A stretch of DNA of 64,000 nucleotides from Cellulosimicrobium terreum (GCA_014803435.1 JACYFD010000004.1:310001-374000); one strand, 5' to 3'. Shown: positions 28,795 through 38,603, counted from the first letter of the stretch. Translations and numbers: made by a program. The notes: a model not told the origin generated them from the letters alone.

Positions 28795-31499
28795 ACCTCG
28801 CCCGGTTGACGTGGCGGCAGTTCGTCGCCCACAGGTCCGTGTCGGTCGCGCTGGCCGTGCTCGTCCTGGTCGTCGCGTTCGTCGTCACGGCCTGGCCTCG
28901 TGCGGTCGCGGCGACGAACGCCGACCAGGTGGCCTACGAGCTCGCGGGCTCGACCCCGCTCCAGCGCGACGTCATCGCCGTCTCGCCCACACCGCCGGAC
29001 CTCGGCCCGGCGGAGCCCGCCGGCTCGACCGGCCTGCCGCCGGAGGTCGAGGCGGTCTGGGGTGCGTTCGACCAGGGCCTCGGCGCGCTGCGCGACGCCC
29101 AGCCCGCCCCGCTGCGCACGGTGCTGGGTTCACCGGGCTTCACGGTCGAGGACGACCCGCAGTCCCTGGACACGGTGCCCGGCAACGACGTGCGCCACCC
29201 GTCGGGCTCGCTGAAGATCGACCCGCACCTGCCCGAGCACGCCACGCTGGTCGACGGCGCGTGGCCCCAGGGCGGCAGCCCTCTCCAGGTGGCGGTCTCC
29301 GCGGAAGCGGCGGACGTCCTCGGCTGGCCGGTGGGCGGTACCCGGGTGCTGGGTGGAGGCATGCCCCTGGTCCTGTCCGGGACGTTCACCGCGGACGACC
29401 CGGCGGGGGACTACTGGCAGCACAACCCGGCCTCCGCCGCGCCGTACGTCGAGGACGACCTCAATCTCGGGCTGTCCGCGCGGACCGCCCTGTACGTCGA
29501 TCCGGCGGCCGTCGAGCCGTATCTCATGCTCAGCCCGTCGACCCGGGTCTGGTACCCCGTGTCGGGGGACGACATCGGCGCCGCCGACGTCGCGCCGCTG
29601 CTCGCCCAGCTCCGCGGGTTCACCGCCGTCCCGCACCCGGTCGTGCCCGACGGCTCGTTCCAGCTCGCCCCCGCGAGCGAGCTGACCGTCGTGCTGACCG
29701 AGCTGCTCGCGCAGCAGCAGGCGTCGTCGGCGATCCTCGCCGTGCTCGCGGTCGGGCCGCTCGGCGTCACGGTGGCGGTTCTGCTGCTCGGCGCCCGGCT
29801 CGTGGTCTCGCGGCGACGGTCGTCCCTCGCCCTCCTGCGCGCGCGCGGCGCGTCGGGCGCCCAGCTGCGAGGACTCATGGCGGGGGAGGGCCTCGCCCTC
29901 GGCCTGCCCGCCGCCGCCGTCGGGGCCGCCGCAGCGGTCCTCGCCGTCCCCGCGTCCGCCGGGGGTGGTCCCGTGGCCGTGGCGACGTTCGCGCCGGCGC
30001 TGGTGGCCGCGCTCGCCCCGGCGGCGCTCTTCGCCCTGACGACGTCGCCGGGCGGGCTGCGCGAGACCCGTGCGGACCTCAGGACCGTACGGGGCCGGCT
30101 CGACGGCATCGTGTCCCTCCTGGTCGTCGCGGCCGCCGCCGTGTCGGTGCTCCTGCTCCTGCAGCGGGGCGTCCTCGTCGGCACCACCACAGGACCGGAC
30201 GGCGAGCCTGTCGCCGCCGAGGTCGGGGTGGACCCGCTCCTCGCCGCCGCACCTCTCCTGCTCGCCGTCGCGACCGCGCTCGTCGTCGTCCGGCTCGCCC
30301 CGTGGCCGGTGCGCGCGCTCGAGCGGGTGCTGCGCCGCCGTCGCGACCTGGTCCCGTTCCTGGGCTCGGCCCGCGCCGTGCGCGACCCTGCGGGCGGGGC
30401 CGTGCCGGCGCTCGCGCTCGTCGTCGGTGTCTCGGTGGCACTGGTCTCCGGCGTCCTCTACACGACCGTGCGCTCGGGGGTGGAGGACCGTGCCTGGCAG
30501 TCCGTCGGCGCCGACCTGCGCGTCAGCGGACCGATCATGGACGACGACGTCGTCGCGCAGCTCGAGCAGGTCGACGGGGTGGACACCGTCGCGACCGTCG
30601 CGGACCTGAGCGACGTCGTGCTGCGCCAGGGTCCGTCCGGCGAGCGCATGACGGTGCTCGCCGTCGACGGCGACGCGCTCGCCGACGTGCAGGGCGACGT
30701 CCCCGGCGGGCTGCCCGCCGGCCTCGGGACCGCCGGGGACCGGCTCCCGGCCGTGGTCTCGACCGCGACCGGGGTCACCCTGAGCTCGCAGGACGCGGAG
30801 CTCGCCTCCGCGGAGCGCGCCCCGATCGACGTGCTCGCCGTGCGCGACGAGGTGCCCGGGCTGGCGGCGCCACGCGCCTTCGTCGTCGTGGACCGGACGC
30901 TCGCCGAGGACGTCTTCGGGACGACGCTCCACCCCCGGCTCGCCCTGCTGTCGCTCGACGACGGCGCGGACGAGGCCGCGGTCGGCGAGGCAGTGTCCGA
31001 GGTGCTGCCGCAGTCCGTCGTGACGTCCCCGGCGCAGGTGGCCGCGGACACGCTCGGGTCGCCGCTCGCCGCGGGCATGAACCGCGCGTTCGTCGTCGCG
31101 GTCGCTCTCTCGGGGCTGCTCTACGCGGTCGCGGTCGTCCTCGCCCTCATGATCGGCGCGCCGGCGCGCGACCGGATCGTCGCCGTGCTGCGTACGCTCG
31201 GTCTCGAGCGTCGCCGGACCGCCGGCCTCGTGGCGTGGGAGATCGGCCCGTGGGCGCTGGCGTCGCTCGTCGTCGGGAGCGTGCTCGGGCTCGCGATCCC
31301 GGCGCTCGTGCTCGCGACCGTCGAGCTCACCTCCCTCACGGGCGGTGACGCCCAGCCCTCGCTCGCGATCGACCTCGGGATCCTCGGGCTCGTCGTGGGC
31401 GGTTTCGTCCTCGTGGTGGTCGCGGCGGTCGCCGTGGCCGCCGCGGTGAGTCGGCGCGCGAACCTCGCGGCCGCGCTCCGGATCGGTGAGGAGAGGTGA
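28791..31499 (+). CDS. FtsX/MacB-like ABC permease
   Basis: Partner permease of 902 aa with the same arrangement: one N-terminal span (about 18-40), an extracytoplasmic domain to about 305, a cluster of spans (about 310-560), a second outer domain and three C-terminal spans. The last loop contains VLRTLGLERRRTAGLVAWE, typical of FtsX domains. It overlaps the first permease by 4 nt (ATGA) and lies just ahead of two ATPase genes. The pair probably forms a heterodimer moving lipoproteins, drugs or peptides; the substrate is not evident. Confidence 0.85.
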   Translation: MNLARLTWRQFVAHRSVSVALAVLVLVVAFVVTAWPRAVAATNADQVAYELAGSTPLQRDVIAVSPTPPDLGPAEPAGSTGLPPEVEAVWGAFDQGLGALRDAQPAPLRTVLGSPGFTVEDDPQSLDTVPGNDVRHPSGSLKIDPHLPEHATLVDGAWPQGGSPLQVAVSAEAADVLGWPVGGTRVLGGGMPLVLSGTFTADDPAGDYWQHNPASAAPYVEDDLNLGLSARTALYVDPAAVEPYLMLSPSTRVWYPVSGDDIGAADVAPLLAQLRGFTAVPHPVVPDGSFQLAPASELTVVLTELLAQQQASSAILAVLAVGPLGVTVAVLLLGARLVVSRRRSSLALLRARGASGAQLRGLMAGEGLALGLPAAAVGAAAAVLAVPASAGGGPVAVATFAPALVAALAPAALFALTTSPGGLRETRADLRTVRGRLDGIVSLLVVAAAAVSVLLLLQRGVLVGTTTGPDGEPVAAEVGVDPLLAAAPLLLAVATALVVVRLAPWPVRALERVLRRRRDLVPFLGSARAVRDPAGGAVPALALVVGVSVALVSGVLYTTVRSGVEDRAWQSVGADLRVSGPIMDDDVVAQLEQVDGVDTVATVADLSDVVLRQGPSGERMTVLAVDGDALADVQGDVPGGLPAGLGTAGDRLPAVVSTATGVTLSSQDAELASAERAPIDVLAVRDEVPGLAAPRAFVVVDRTLAEDVFGTTLHPRLALLSLDDGADEAAVGEAVSEVLPQSVVTSPAQVAADTLGSPLAAGMNRAFVVAVALSGLLYAVAVVLALMIGAPARDRIVAVLRTLGLERRRTAGLVAWEIGPWALASLVVGSVLGLAIPALVLATVELTSLTGGDAQPSLAIDLGILGLVVGGFVLVVVAAVAVAAAVSRRANLAAALRIGEER

Positions 31500-31500
31500 C

Positions 31501-32403
31501 ATGACGACCGTGAGTACCGTGGACGGCACGGGTCCGGACATCCTGTGCGCGGACCTGGTGCGGATCTTCTCCGCCGACGGCGTCGAGGTCCAGGCGCTGC
31601 AGGGCCTCAACCTGCGCGTCGACCCCGGGGAGCTCGTCGCGATCGTCGGGGCGTCCGGCTCCGGCAAGTCGACGCTCCTGACGATCCTGTCCGGCCTCGA
31701 CCGGCCGACCGGCGGGTCCGCCGTCGTCGCCGGGACCGACCTGCTGACCATGGGGCGCCGTGAGCGCGTGCGGTACCAGCGCCACACCGTCGGGTTCGTG
31801 TGGCAGCAGACGAGCCGCAACCTCCTGCCCTACCTGACGGCGGCCGAGAACGTGGCCGCGCCGCTGACGCTCGCGGGCGACCTGCGGGCGGCCGACCGGG
31901 CGGCGCGCGTCGACACCCTGCTCGAGCTGCTCGAGATCGGGCACGTGCGCGACCGACGGCCGGACCAGATGTCCGGCGGGGAGCAGCAGCGCACGGCGCT
32001 CGCCGTCGCCGTGGCGAACCGCCCGCGCGTTCTGCTGGCCGACGAGCCCACGGGCGAGCTGGACGAGGCGACGTCCGTCGAGGTGCTCGAGGCGATGCGT
32101 GGCGTCAACGCGGAGCTCGGCGTCACGACGCTCATCGTCACCCACGACCCCACCGTCTCGGACCACGTGCTGCGCACGGTCCAGATCCGCGACGGTCGCA
32201 CGTCCACCGAGGTGCTGCGGCGGACCGAGGTCGACGAGCACGGTTCCGAGCGGCACGTCGCGGAGGAGTTCGCCGTCCTCGACCGGGTGGGTCGGCTCCA
32301 GCTCCCGCCCGACTTCGTCGCGAGCCTGGACCTGCGCGACCGCGTCCGCCTCGCGCTCGAGACCGACCACGTGGGCGTGTGGCCCGACGGGAGGCAGCAG
32401 TGA
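31501..32403 (+). CDS. MacB/LolD-type ABC ATPase 1
   Basis: A 300-aa ATPase for the adjacent FtsX-like permeases. Walker A GASGSGKST is near residues 49-57, the Q-loop is VWQQTSRN, the signature MSGGEQQRT and Walker B LLADEPTGELDE. After the ATPase core there is an unusual extension of about 65 residues (VLRRTEVDEHGS onward) without a clear domain. GGAGAGG precedes the ATG closely. The stop overlaps the next gene's GTG. Confidence 0.88.
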   Translation: MTTVSTVDGTGPDILCADLVRIFSADGVEVQALQGLNLRVDPGELVAIVGASGSGKSTLLTILSGLDRPTGGSAVVAGTDLLTMGRRERVRYQRHTVGFVWQQTSRNLLPYLTAAENVAAPLTLAGDLRAADRAARVDTLLELLEIGHVRDRRPDQMSGGEQQRTALAVAVANRPRVLLADEPTGELDEATSVEVLEAMRGVNAELGVTTLIVTHDPTVSDHVLRTVQIRDGRTSTEVLRRTEVDEHGSERHVAEEFAVLDRVGRLQLPPDFVASLDLRDRVRLALETDHVGVWPDGRQQ

Positions 32404-33149
32404 GCGAGTCCGTGACGACGACGGCACCCGGGACCACGGGGAGCGCCGGGCCGGTGCTGCGCGCGGACGGCGTCGGGCGCGTGTTCGGCCGGGGCGACAC
32501 CGCGGTGCACGCGCTGCGCGACGTGAGCCTCACGGCGTACGCGGGCGAGCTGCTCGTCGTGCGTGGGCCGTCCGGCTCGGGCAAGACGACGCTGCTCAAC
32601 ATCCTCGGCGGGCTCGACCGCCCGACCACGGGGAGCGTGCACCTGGGTCCCGGCACGGGCTCGGTCTCAGTCGACCGCGAGCTGTCGGCCATGTCGGAGT
32701 CCGCCGTCCTGGAGGTGCGCCGCCGCGAGATCGGGTACGTGTTCCAGTCGTTCGGGCTCGTGCCTGTGCTGTCGGCCGCGGAGAACGTCGAGGTGCCGCT
32801 GCGGCTGCAGCGCGTGGACACCGTGGAGCGCGCCGAGCGGGTGGCGCACGCGCTCGCGCTCGTCGGCCTGGAGGAGCACGCGGCCCAGCGCCCGTACGAG
32901 CTGTCGGGCGGGCAGCAGCAGCGCGTCGGGATCGCGCGGGCGCTCGTCGCCGAGCCGTCGATCCTCGTGGCCGACGAGCCCACCGGTCAGCTCGACTCGG
33001 GGACCGCGGCGACGGTCATGGACCTCATCCGGGACGTCGTGCACACGCGCGGCGTGGCCGCGGTCGTGTCGACGCACGACCCGCTCCTGGTGCAGCGCGC
33101 CGACCGGGTGCTCGAGCTCCACGACGGTCTGGTGGTCTCCGCAGTCTGA
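32400..33149 (+). CDS. MacB/LolD-type ABC ATPase 2
   Basis: A 249-aa ATPase with Walker A GPSGSGKTT near 59-67, Q-loop FQSFGLVP, signature LSGGQQQRV and Walker B LVADEPTGQLDS. It lacks the C-terminal extension of ATPase 1. Having two different ATPases with two different permeases suggests a heterodimeric exporter, or two exporters encoded together. The gene ends 44 bp before the BCCT transporter, with no obvious terminator. Confidence 0.9.
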   Translation: MSESVTTTAPGTTGSAGPVLRADGVGRVFGRGDTAVHALRDVSLTAYAGELLVVRGPSGSGKTTLLNILGGLDRPTTGSVHLGPGTGSVSVDRELSAMSESAVLEVRRREIGYVFQSFGLVPVLSAAENVEVPLRLQRVDTVERAERVAHALALVGLEEHAAQRPYELSGGQQQRVGIARALVAEPSILVADEPTGQLDSGTAATVMDLIRDVVHTRGVAAVVSTHDPLLVQRADRVLELHDGLVVSAV

Positions 33150-33193
33150 CGGCTCCGGTTGCCGTCGAGGGGGCACGCGGCGAGCCTGGACCT

Positions 33194-34939
33194 ATGACGA
33201 CCAGTGAGGACGCGGCGCCGCGGGAGGACGAACCGGTCGTCGTGCACTCCGACTCTCACGACCCGGACGCACCTCGCACGGGCCGACCGCACCCGTGGGT
33301 GTTCTACCCCGCGGCCGGGTTCATCCTGCTGTTCGTGCTCGCAGCGGTGCTGTTCACCGACGCCGTGACGGCCGCGATGGAGACGCTGCAGCGCGACGTC
33401 ATCGGCGTCTTCGGGTGGTACTACGTCCTGCTCGTGGCAGCGTTCGTCGTGCTCGCGCTGTGGATGGGCGTGAGCAGGTTCGGCGACATCGTGCTCGGCA
33501 AGGACGAGGAGCAACCGCTGTTCCGGCTGCCCGTCTGGTTCGCGATGCTGTTCGCGACGGGCATGGGGATCGGGCTCGTGTACTGGGGGGTCGCCGAGCC
33601 GCTGTCCCACTACACGACGCCCAAGCCGGGCGTGGAGGGCTCCGACGCCGTGCTCGCGCAGGCCGCGATGGGGCAGAGCTACCTCCACTGGGGGATCCAC
33701 GCGTGGGCGATCTACGTGGTCGCGGGCCTCGCGCTCGCATACTCCATCCACCGCAAGGGGCGGCCGGTCTCGATCCGCTGGGCGCTGGAGCCGATCCTCG
33801 GCGACCGCGTCAAGGGCTGGGTCGGCAACCTGATCGACGTGATCGCGATCGTCGGGACCGTGTTCGGCGTCGCGACGTCGCTCGGGTTCGGTGTCCTGCA
33901 GATCGCGGCTGGACTGGGGTACCTCGATGTCGTGGAGCCCGGTCTGCCGCTCGAGATCGGCCTGATCGCGGCCATCTCCGCACTGGCGACCCTGTCCGTC
34001 GTGTCAGGGCTGGGCAAGGGGATCAAGTGGCTCTCCAACGGCAACATGGTGCTCGCCGGGGCCGTCATGGTCCTCGTCCTCATCCTCGGTCCCACGTTGT
34101 TCCTCATGCGCGAGTGGGTCCAGTCGCTCGGGTACTACCTGGCGAACTTCGTCCGCCTCACGTTCGACACGACGGCGTTCCAGGGCGAGGCTGGCCTGGA
34201 GTGGCAGTCGTCCTGGACGATCTTCTACTGGGGCTGGTGGATCTCCTGGGCGCCGTTCGTCGGCGTCTTCATCGCCCGCATCTCGCGCGGGCGTACCGTC
34301 CGGGAGTTCGTGATGGGCACGCTGTTCGTCCCGACGATCGTGACGACGCTCTGGTTCTCGGTCTTCGGCGGGTCCGCGCTCGAGCGTGAGCTGACGGAGC
34401 CCGGCAGCATGCTCGACGCCGAGGGTGCGGTCGACACCGACACGGCCCTGTTCCAGCTTCTCGGCGACCTCCCTCTGGGCGCGGTGCTGTCCGTGCTCGC
34501 GATCGTGCTCATCGTCGTCTTCTTCGTCACGTCGTCGGACTCCGGGTCGCTGGTGGTGGACATGCTCGCCTCGGGCGGCAACCCGAACCCGCCGACGTGG
34601 AGCCGCATCTTCTGGGCCGGAGTCTCGGGGCTGCTGGCCATCGCGCTGCTGGTCGCGGGCGGGCTGCAGGCGCTGCAGACCGCAGCCATCCTCATCGCGC
34701 TGCCGTTCTCGGTGGTGATGATCGGGATGGCGGTCTCCGTCGTGAAGGCGCTGCGCTCCGAGCACGCGGCCCTCATGCGGGCCGAGCGTCGCCAGGCGCG
34801 CGCCGCGCTGACGGACCAGGTCACGACGCGGGTGACGGAGTCGATCTCGGACCAGTGGGAAGAGCTCTACCCCGACCAGCCGAACCGCTGGAGGGCGGCG
34901 CTCAACCGCCGGCCCGGCCGCAAGGTCCCGCCGGGCTGA
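33194..34939 (+). CDS. BCCT-family betaine/carnitine/choline transporter
   Basis: Secondary transporter for quaternary-ammonium osmolytes, 581 aa, about twelve membrane spans after a 35-residue acidic N-terminus. Family hallmarks are GMGIGLVYWGVAEPLSHY, the following glutamine/histidine-rich WGIHAWAIY, and WWISWAPFVGVFIARISRG. The C-terminal about 70 residues are charged and cytoplasmic, as in osmo-regulated BCCT carriers. Substrate (glycine betaine, choline or other) cannot be settled from sequence. The upstream ribosome-binding site is poor; the nearest G-rich stretch is over 15 nt away. Confidence 0.92.
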   Translation: MTTSEDAAPREDEPVVVHSDSHDPDAPRTGRPHPWVFYPAAGFILLFVLAAVLFTDAVTAAMETLQRDVIGVFGWYYVLLVAAFVVLALWMGVSRFGDIVLGKDEEQPLFRLPVWFAMLFATGMGIGLVYWGVAEPLSHYTTPKPGVEGSDAVLAQAAMGQSYLHWGIHAWAIYVVAGLALAYSIHRKGRPVSIRWALEPILGDRVKGWVGNLIDVIAIVGTVFGVATSLGFGVLQIAAGLGYLDVVEPGLPLEIGLIAAISALATLSVVSGLGKGIKWLSNGNMVLAGAVMVLVLILGPTLFLMREWVQSLGYYLANFVRLTFDTTAFQGEAGLEWQSSWTIFYWGWWISWAPFVGVFIARISRGRTVREFVMGTLFVPTIVTTLWFSVFGGSALERELTEPGSMLDAEGAVDTDTALFQLLGDLPLGAVLSVLAIVLIVVFFVTSSDSGSLVVDMLASGGNPNPPTWSRIFWAGVSGLLAIALLVAGGLQALQTAAILIALPFSVVMIGMAVSVVKALRSEHAALMRAERRQARAALTDQVTTRVTESISDQWEELYPDQPNRWRAALNRRPGRKVPPG

Positions 34940-34997
34940 GGTGTGCAGATCTCGTGGACTCCTGACGCCCTCGTCCAGTGCGCGGCGACCGACCCGG

Positions 34998-35003
34998 TAG
35001 GAT
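34998..35003 (+). promoter_or_regulatory. Promoter -10 candidate for typA
   Basis: TAGGAT in the 203-bp gap before typA. It would give a 5' untranslated leader of roughly 130 nt, long for this window. A clear -35 is not seen. Confidence 0.45.
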
Positions 35004-35142
35004 AGCCGTGCCCGGGCGACGACCCGCGCCCACTCGAGCCCTACCGGACGTCGGCACGTGCGCCGAACGGGACAGGACATCCTCGACGGGCGTGCCGCAC
35101 CGTCGTCGCCCCCGTCGAACTCCACCGAAATGAGACCCGTAG

Positions 35143-37053
35143 ATGTCTGTGCGCTCCGACCTGCGCAACGTGGCGATCGTCGCCCACGTCGACCACGGCA
35201 AGACGACGCTCGTCGACGCCATGCTGCGCCAGTCCGGCGCCTTCTCCTCCCACCAGCAGGTGGACGACCGGGTCATGGACTCGGGCGACCTCGAGCGGGA
35301 GAAGGGCATCACGATCCTCGCGAAGAACACCGCGGTCCGGTACGCCGGCCCCGCGGCGGCCGCGGCAGGCGAGGCCGACGGGATCACCATCAACGTGATC
35401 GACACCCCCGGGCACGCCGACTTCGGCGGAGAGGTCGAGCGCGGCCTGTCCATGGTCGACGGCGTCGTCCTCCTCGTGGACGCCTCCGAGGGCCCGCTGC
35501 CCCAGACGCGGTTCGTCCTGCGCAAGGCGCTCGCCGCGAAGCTGCCGGTGATCATCGTCGTCAACAAGGTCGACCGCCCCGACTCGCGCATCACCGAGGT
35601 CGTCGCCGAGGCGACCGACCTGCTGCTGGGCCTCGCGAGCGACCTCGCCGACGAGGTCCCCGACCTCGACCTCGACGCGATCCTCGACGTCCCCGTCGTC
35701 TACGCGTCCGCCAAGGCCGGGCGTGCGTCGGTCGACCAGCCGCTCGACGGCGAGCTGCCCTCGAACGAGGACCTCGAGCCGCTCTTCAGCACGATCCTCG
35801 AGAAGATCCCCGCCCCGGTGTACGAGGAGGGTGCGCCCCTGCAGGCGCACGTCACCAACCTCGACGCGTCGCCGTTCCTCGGCCGCCTCGCGCTGCTGCG
35901 CATCTTCAACGGCACGCTGCGCAAGGGCCAGGTCGTCGCGTGGGCACGCCACGACGGCACGCTGCAGAACGTGAAGATCACCGAGCTGCTCGAGACCAAG
36001 GCGCTCAGCCGCGTCCCCACGGACTCCGCGGCACCCGGCGACATCGTCGCCGTCGCCGGCATCGCCGACATCACGATCGGCGAGACGCTCACGGACCCCG
36101 ACGACCCACGTCCCCTCCCGCTCATCACGGTCGACGACCCGGCGATCTCGATGACCATCGGGATCAACACCTCCCCCCTCGCCGGCAAGGGCGGCAAGGG
36201 GCACAAGGTCACGGCCCGCCAGGTCAAGGACCGCCTCGACTCCGAGCTCGTCGGCAACGTCTCGCTGCGCGTGCTCCCCACCGAGCGTCCTGACGCCTGG
36301 GAGGTCCAGGGGCGCGGTGAGCTCGCGCTCGCCATCCTCGTCGAGCAGATGCGTCGCGAGGGCTTCGAGCTCACCGTCGGCAAGCCGCAGGTCGTCACGC
36401 GCACCGTCGACGGCAAGACGCACGAGCCGATGGAGCGCATGACGATCGACGTCCCCGAGGAGTACCTCGGCGCCGTCACGCAGCTCCTGGCGCAGCGCAA
36501 GGGCCGCATGGAGACGATGTCGAACCACGGCACGGGCTGGGTCCGCATGGAGTTCATGGTCCCGGCGCGCGGGCTCATCGGCTTCCGCACACGCTTCCTC
36601 ACGGACACGCGCGGCACGGGCATCGCGTCCTCGATCGCCGAGGGCTACGAGCCCTGGGCCGGCCCCATCGAGACCCGCATCAACGGCTCGCTCGTCGCGG
36701 ACCGTGCCGGCGTGGTGACGCCGTTCGCGATGATCAACCTCCAGGAGCGCGGCAGCTTCTTCGTCGACCCCACGCAGGAGGTCTACGAGGGCATGATCGT
36801 CGGCGAGAACTCGCGCAACGAGGACATGGACGTGAACATCACCAAGGAGAAGAAGCTCACGAACATGCGCGCCGCCTCGAGCGACACGTTCGAGAACCTC
36901 ACGCCTCCGAAGCACCTGACGCTCGAGGAGTCGCTCGAGTTCGCGCGCGAGGACGAGTGCGTCGAGGTCACCCCCGAGGTCGTCCGGATCCGCAAGGTGC
37001 TGCTCGACGCGACGGAGCGCGCGCGCGCGACGTCGCGCGCCAAGCGCGCCTGA
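35143..37053 (+). CDS. typA: Translational GTPase TypA/BipA
   Basis: Ribosome-binding GTPase, 636 aa. It has G1 AHVDHGKT (14-21), switch I REKGITI, G3 DTPGHADF and G4 NKVD, then EF-G-like domains II (about 230-320), III and V (about 330-500), and the BipA-specific C-terminal domain (GSFFVDPTQEVYEGMIVGE, written in shortened form) ending in a basic tail. In other bacteria it helps ribosome assembly and stress adaptation. An insertion rich in alanine (about 68-80) follows switch I, common in actinobacteria. The neighbour downstream is mshB, an arrangement seen in related genomes. Confidence 0.96.
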   Translation: MSVRSDLRNVAIVAHVDHGKTTLVDAMLRQSGAFSSHQQVDDRVMDSGDLEREKGITILAKNTAVRYAGPAAAAAGEADGITINVIDTPGHADFGGEVERGLSMVDGVVLLVDASEGPLPQTRFVLRKALAAKLPVIIVVNKVDRPDSRITEVVAEATDLLLGLASDLADEVPDLDLDAILDVPVVYASAKAGRASVDQPLDGELPSNEDLEPLFSTILEKIPAPVYEEGAPLQAHVTNLDASPFLGRLALLRIFNGTLRKGQVVAWARHDGTLQNVKITELLETKALSRVPTDSAAPGDIVAVAGIADITIGETLTDPDDPRPLPLITVDDPAISMTIGINTSPLAGKGGKGHKVTARQVKDRLDSELVGNVSLRVLPTERPDAWEVQGRGELALAILVEQMRREGFELTVGKPQVVTRTVDGKTHEPMERMTIDVPEEYLGAVTQLLAQRKGRMETMSNHGTGWVRMEFMVPARGLIGFRTRFLTDTRGTGIASSIAEGYEPWAGPIETRINGSLVADRAGVVTPFAMINLQERGSFFVDPTQEVYEGMIVGENSRNEDMDVNITKEKKLTNMRAASSDTFENLTPPKHLTLEESLEFAREDECVEVTPEVVRIRKVLLDATERARATSRAKRA

Positions 37054-37058
37054 CCCGG

Positions 37059-38084
37059 GTGCCGGTTGGGCCGACCGAGCAGGCCGTCGTCGTTCCCGAC
37101 GGCGGCCTGCTCGTCGTCCACGCCCACCCCGACGACGAGACGCTCGCCACCGGCGCGCTGCTCGCGACCTGGGCCGCCGCGGGGGAGCCCGTCACGGTCG
37201 TCACGTGCACGCGGGGCGAGCGCGGCGAGGTCATCGACACGCCGGCGCACCCGACCGGCGTCGGGCACCTCGAGGGCGACGGTCCCGCGCTCGCCGCGCA
37301 CCGCGAGCGCGAGCTCGCGGCGGCGCTCGACGCGCTCGGCGTCCGCGACCACGTCTTCCTCGACGCGGTTCGGGTCCCGACCGAGGCGGTCTCGCGAGGC
37401 GCACAGGTGCCCGACGCCGGGTGGCCGGCCCGGGTCGTCGACTCGGGGATGGCGTGGGCGGCGCCGGGCATCGCCCGCGCGGACGCCGAGGCCGCGCTCG
37501 AGCCCGGAGCGTTCGTCGGCGTCGACCTGGACGAGGCCGCGCGCAGGCTGGCCGCGGTCGTACGGGACCGCCGCCCCGCCGTCGTCGTCACCTACGAGCC
37601 AGGCGGCGGCTATGGGCACCCCGACCACGTGCGCGCCCACGACGTGACCGTCCGCGCGCTCGCGCTGGTGCGCGCGGCCGGCGGACCCGTGCCCCGGCGG
37701 TGGGCGGTCGTCATGCCGGCGGACGTGCTGCGCGCTGCGCGCCGCGAGCTCGGCCGGGTGGACGCCGTGCGGGAGTCGCTGCGCGAGACCCTCGATCTCC
37801 CCGACCCCGACGAGGAGCTGCCGCCGGTCGCGCAGCCCGCCGACGTCCTGCGCGGGGTGCAGGTGGTGGCCGTCGCGCCGGTTCGGGACGCCGTGCTCGG
37901 GGCGCTGCGCGCTCACGCCACCCAGGTCCAGGCGGTCGGGGCCGCGCATCCGTCCGGGTCGACGGACTCCGGGGACCCGGGCGGCGCCGTCGACACCGTG
38001 CTGGCCGGGTGGTACGCGCTCAGCAACGACGTGCTCGCACCGATCGTCCGGTACGAGTACTACCTGCCGGCCGACAGCCGGTAG
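37059..38084 (+). CDS. mshB: Mycothiol biosynthesis deacetylase
   Basis: Zinc deacetylase that removes the acetyl group from GlcNAc-inositol, a step in mycothiol synthesis, the actinobacterial replacement for glutathione. The 341-aa protein has the metal motif HAHPDDE (His23 and Asp26 as ligands, Asp25 as the general base) and GGGYGHPDHVRAH with the third ligand at H187. GTG at 37059 begins 5 bp after the typA stop. A close paralogue acting on mycothiol conjugates (Mca) differs in other motifs, so MshB is the likely but not proven identity. Confidence 0.88.
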   Translation: MPVGPTEQAVVVPDGGLLVVHAHPDDETLATGALLATWAAAGEPVTVVTCTRGERGEVIDTPAHPTGVGHLEGDGPALAAHRERELAAALDALGVRDHVFLDAVRVPTEAVSRGAQVPDAGWPARVVDSGMAWAAPGIARADAEAALEPGAFVGVDLDEAARRLAAVVRDRRPAVVVTYEPGGGYGHPDHVRAHDVTVRALALVRAAGGPVPRRWAVVMPADVLRAARRELGRVDAVRESLRETLDLPDPDEELPPVAQPADVLRGVQVVAVAPVRDAVLGALRAHATQVQAVGAAHPSGSTDSGDPGGAVDTVLAGWYALSNDVLAPIVRYEYYLPADSR

Positions 38085-38089
38085 AGCAG

Positions 38090-38095
38090 TAGCCT
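38090..38095 (+). promoter_or_regulatory. Possible -10 for the small membrane protein
   Basis: TAGCCT, 27 nt before the ATG at 38123, with a GAGGGAG ribosome-binding site in between. It lies just after the mshB stop. Confidence 0.35.
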
Positions 38096-38122
38096 GGGAC
38101 GAACGGAACGAGGGAGAACCAC

Positions 38123-38587
38123 ATGGCTCAGGCCGGCACGCAGGTCGGCGTGGGACGAGTCGTCGTGCGGGGCGTGGTCTGCGCGCTGCTCGGGGTCGTC
38201 GTCGGGATCGTCGGTACCGTCGCGCACCGCGCCCCGGTGCTCGATGGTCCCGTGCCCGTCGGGCTCGTCCTCGCGCTGCTCGCCGTGCTCGCCGCCGGGA
38301 TCCTGTCCCGTGCGTGGGCCGGCATGGCCGGGGTGCTCGGCTACGGCGTCGGGTGGGTCGCGATCGTGCAGCTGCTGTCCTTGCAGGGACCAGGGGGCGA
38401 CGTGCTGATCCCCGCGCAGACCATCGGGTACGTGTGGATCTACGGGGGGCTCGTGGTCGTCGCGGTCGTCGCGTTCCTGCCCCGGTCCTGGTTCAGCGAC
38501 AGACCCGTCCGCAGACCCCTCCACGAGCGTCCGTCCGGTCTCGTGGTCCCGTCCGGCCCGGGCGTCGGAACAGACTCGCAGGGGTAG
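38123..38587 (+). CDS. Small membrane protein next to mshB
   Basis: A 154-aa protein with about four hydrophobic segments between residues 15 and 118 (for example LLGVVVGIVGTVAHR and GLVLALLAVLAAGIL), and a polar C-terminus of 35 residues. It is often found after mshB in actinobacteria; I recall the name DUF6113, unverified. GAGGGAGAACC gives a clear ribosome-binding site for ATG 38123. No enzymatic motif is seen. Confidence 0.7.
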   Translation: MAQAGTQVGVGRVVVRGVVCALLGVVVGIVGTVAHRAPVLDGPVPVGLVLALLAVLAAGILSRAWAGMAGVLGYGVGWVAIVQLLSLQGPGGDVLIPAQTIGYVWIYGGLVVVAVVAFLPRSWFSDRPVRRPLHERPSGLVVPSGPGVGTDSQG

Positions 38588-38597
38588 GACGGTCCGG

Positions 38598-38603
38598 TAG
38601 AAT
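38598..38603 (+). promoter_or_regulatory. -10 element for the VanW-like gene
   Basis: TAGAAT, a strong -10 match, about 85 nt before the ATG at 38688. The resulting leader contains a stable hairpin. Confidence 0.55.
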
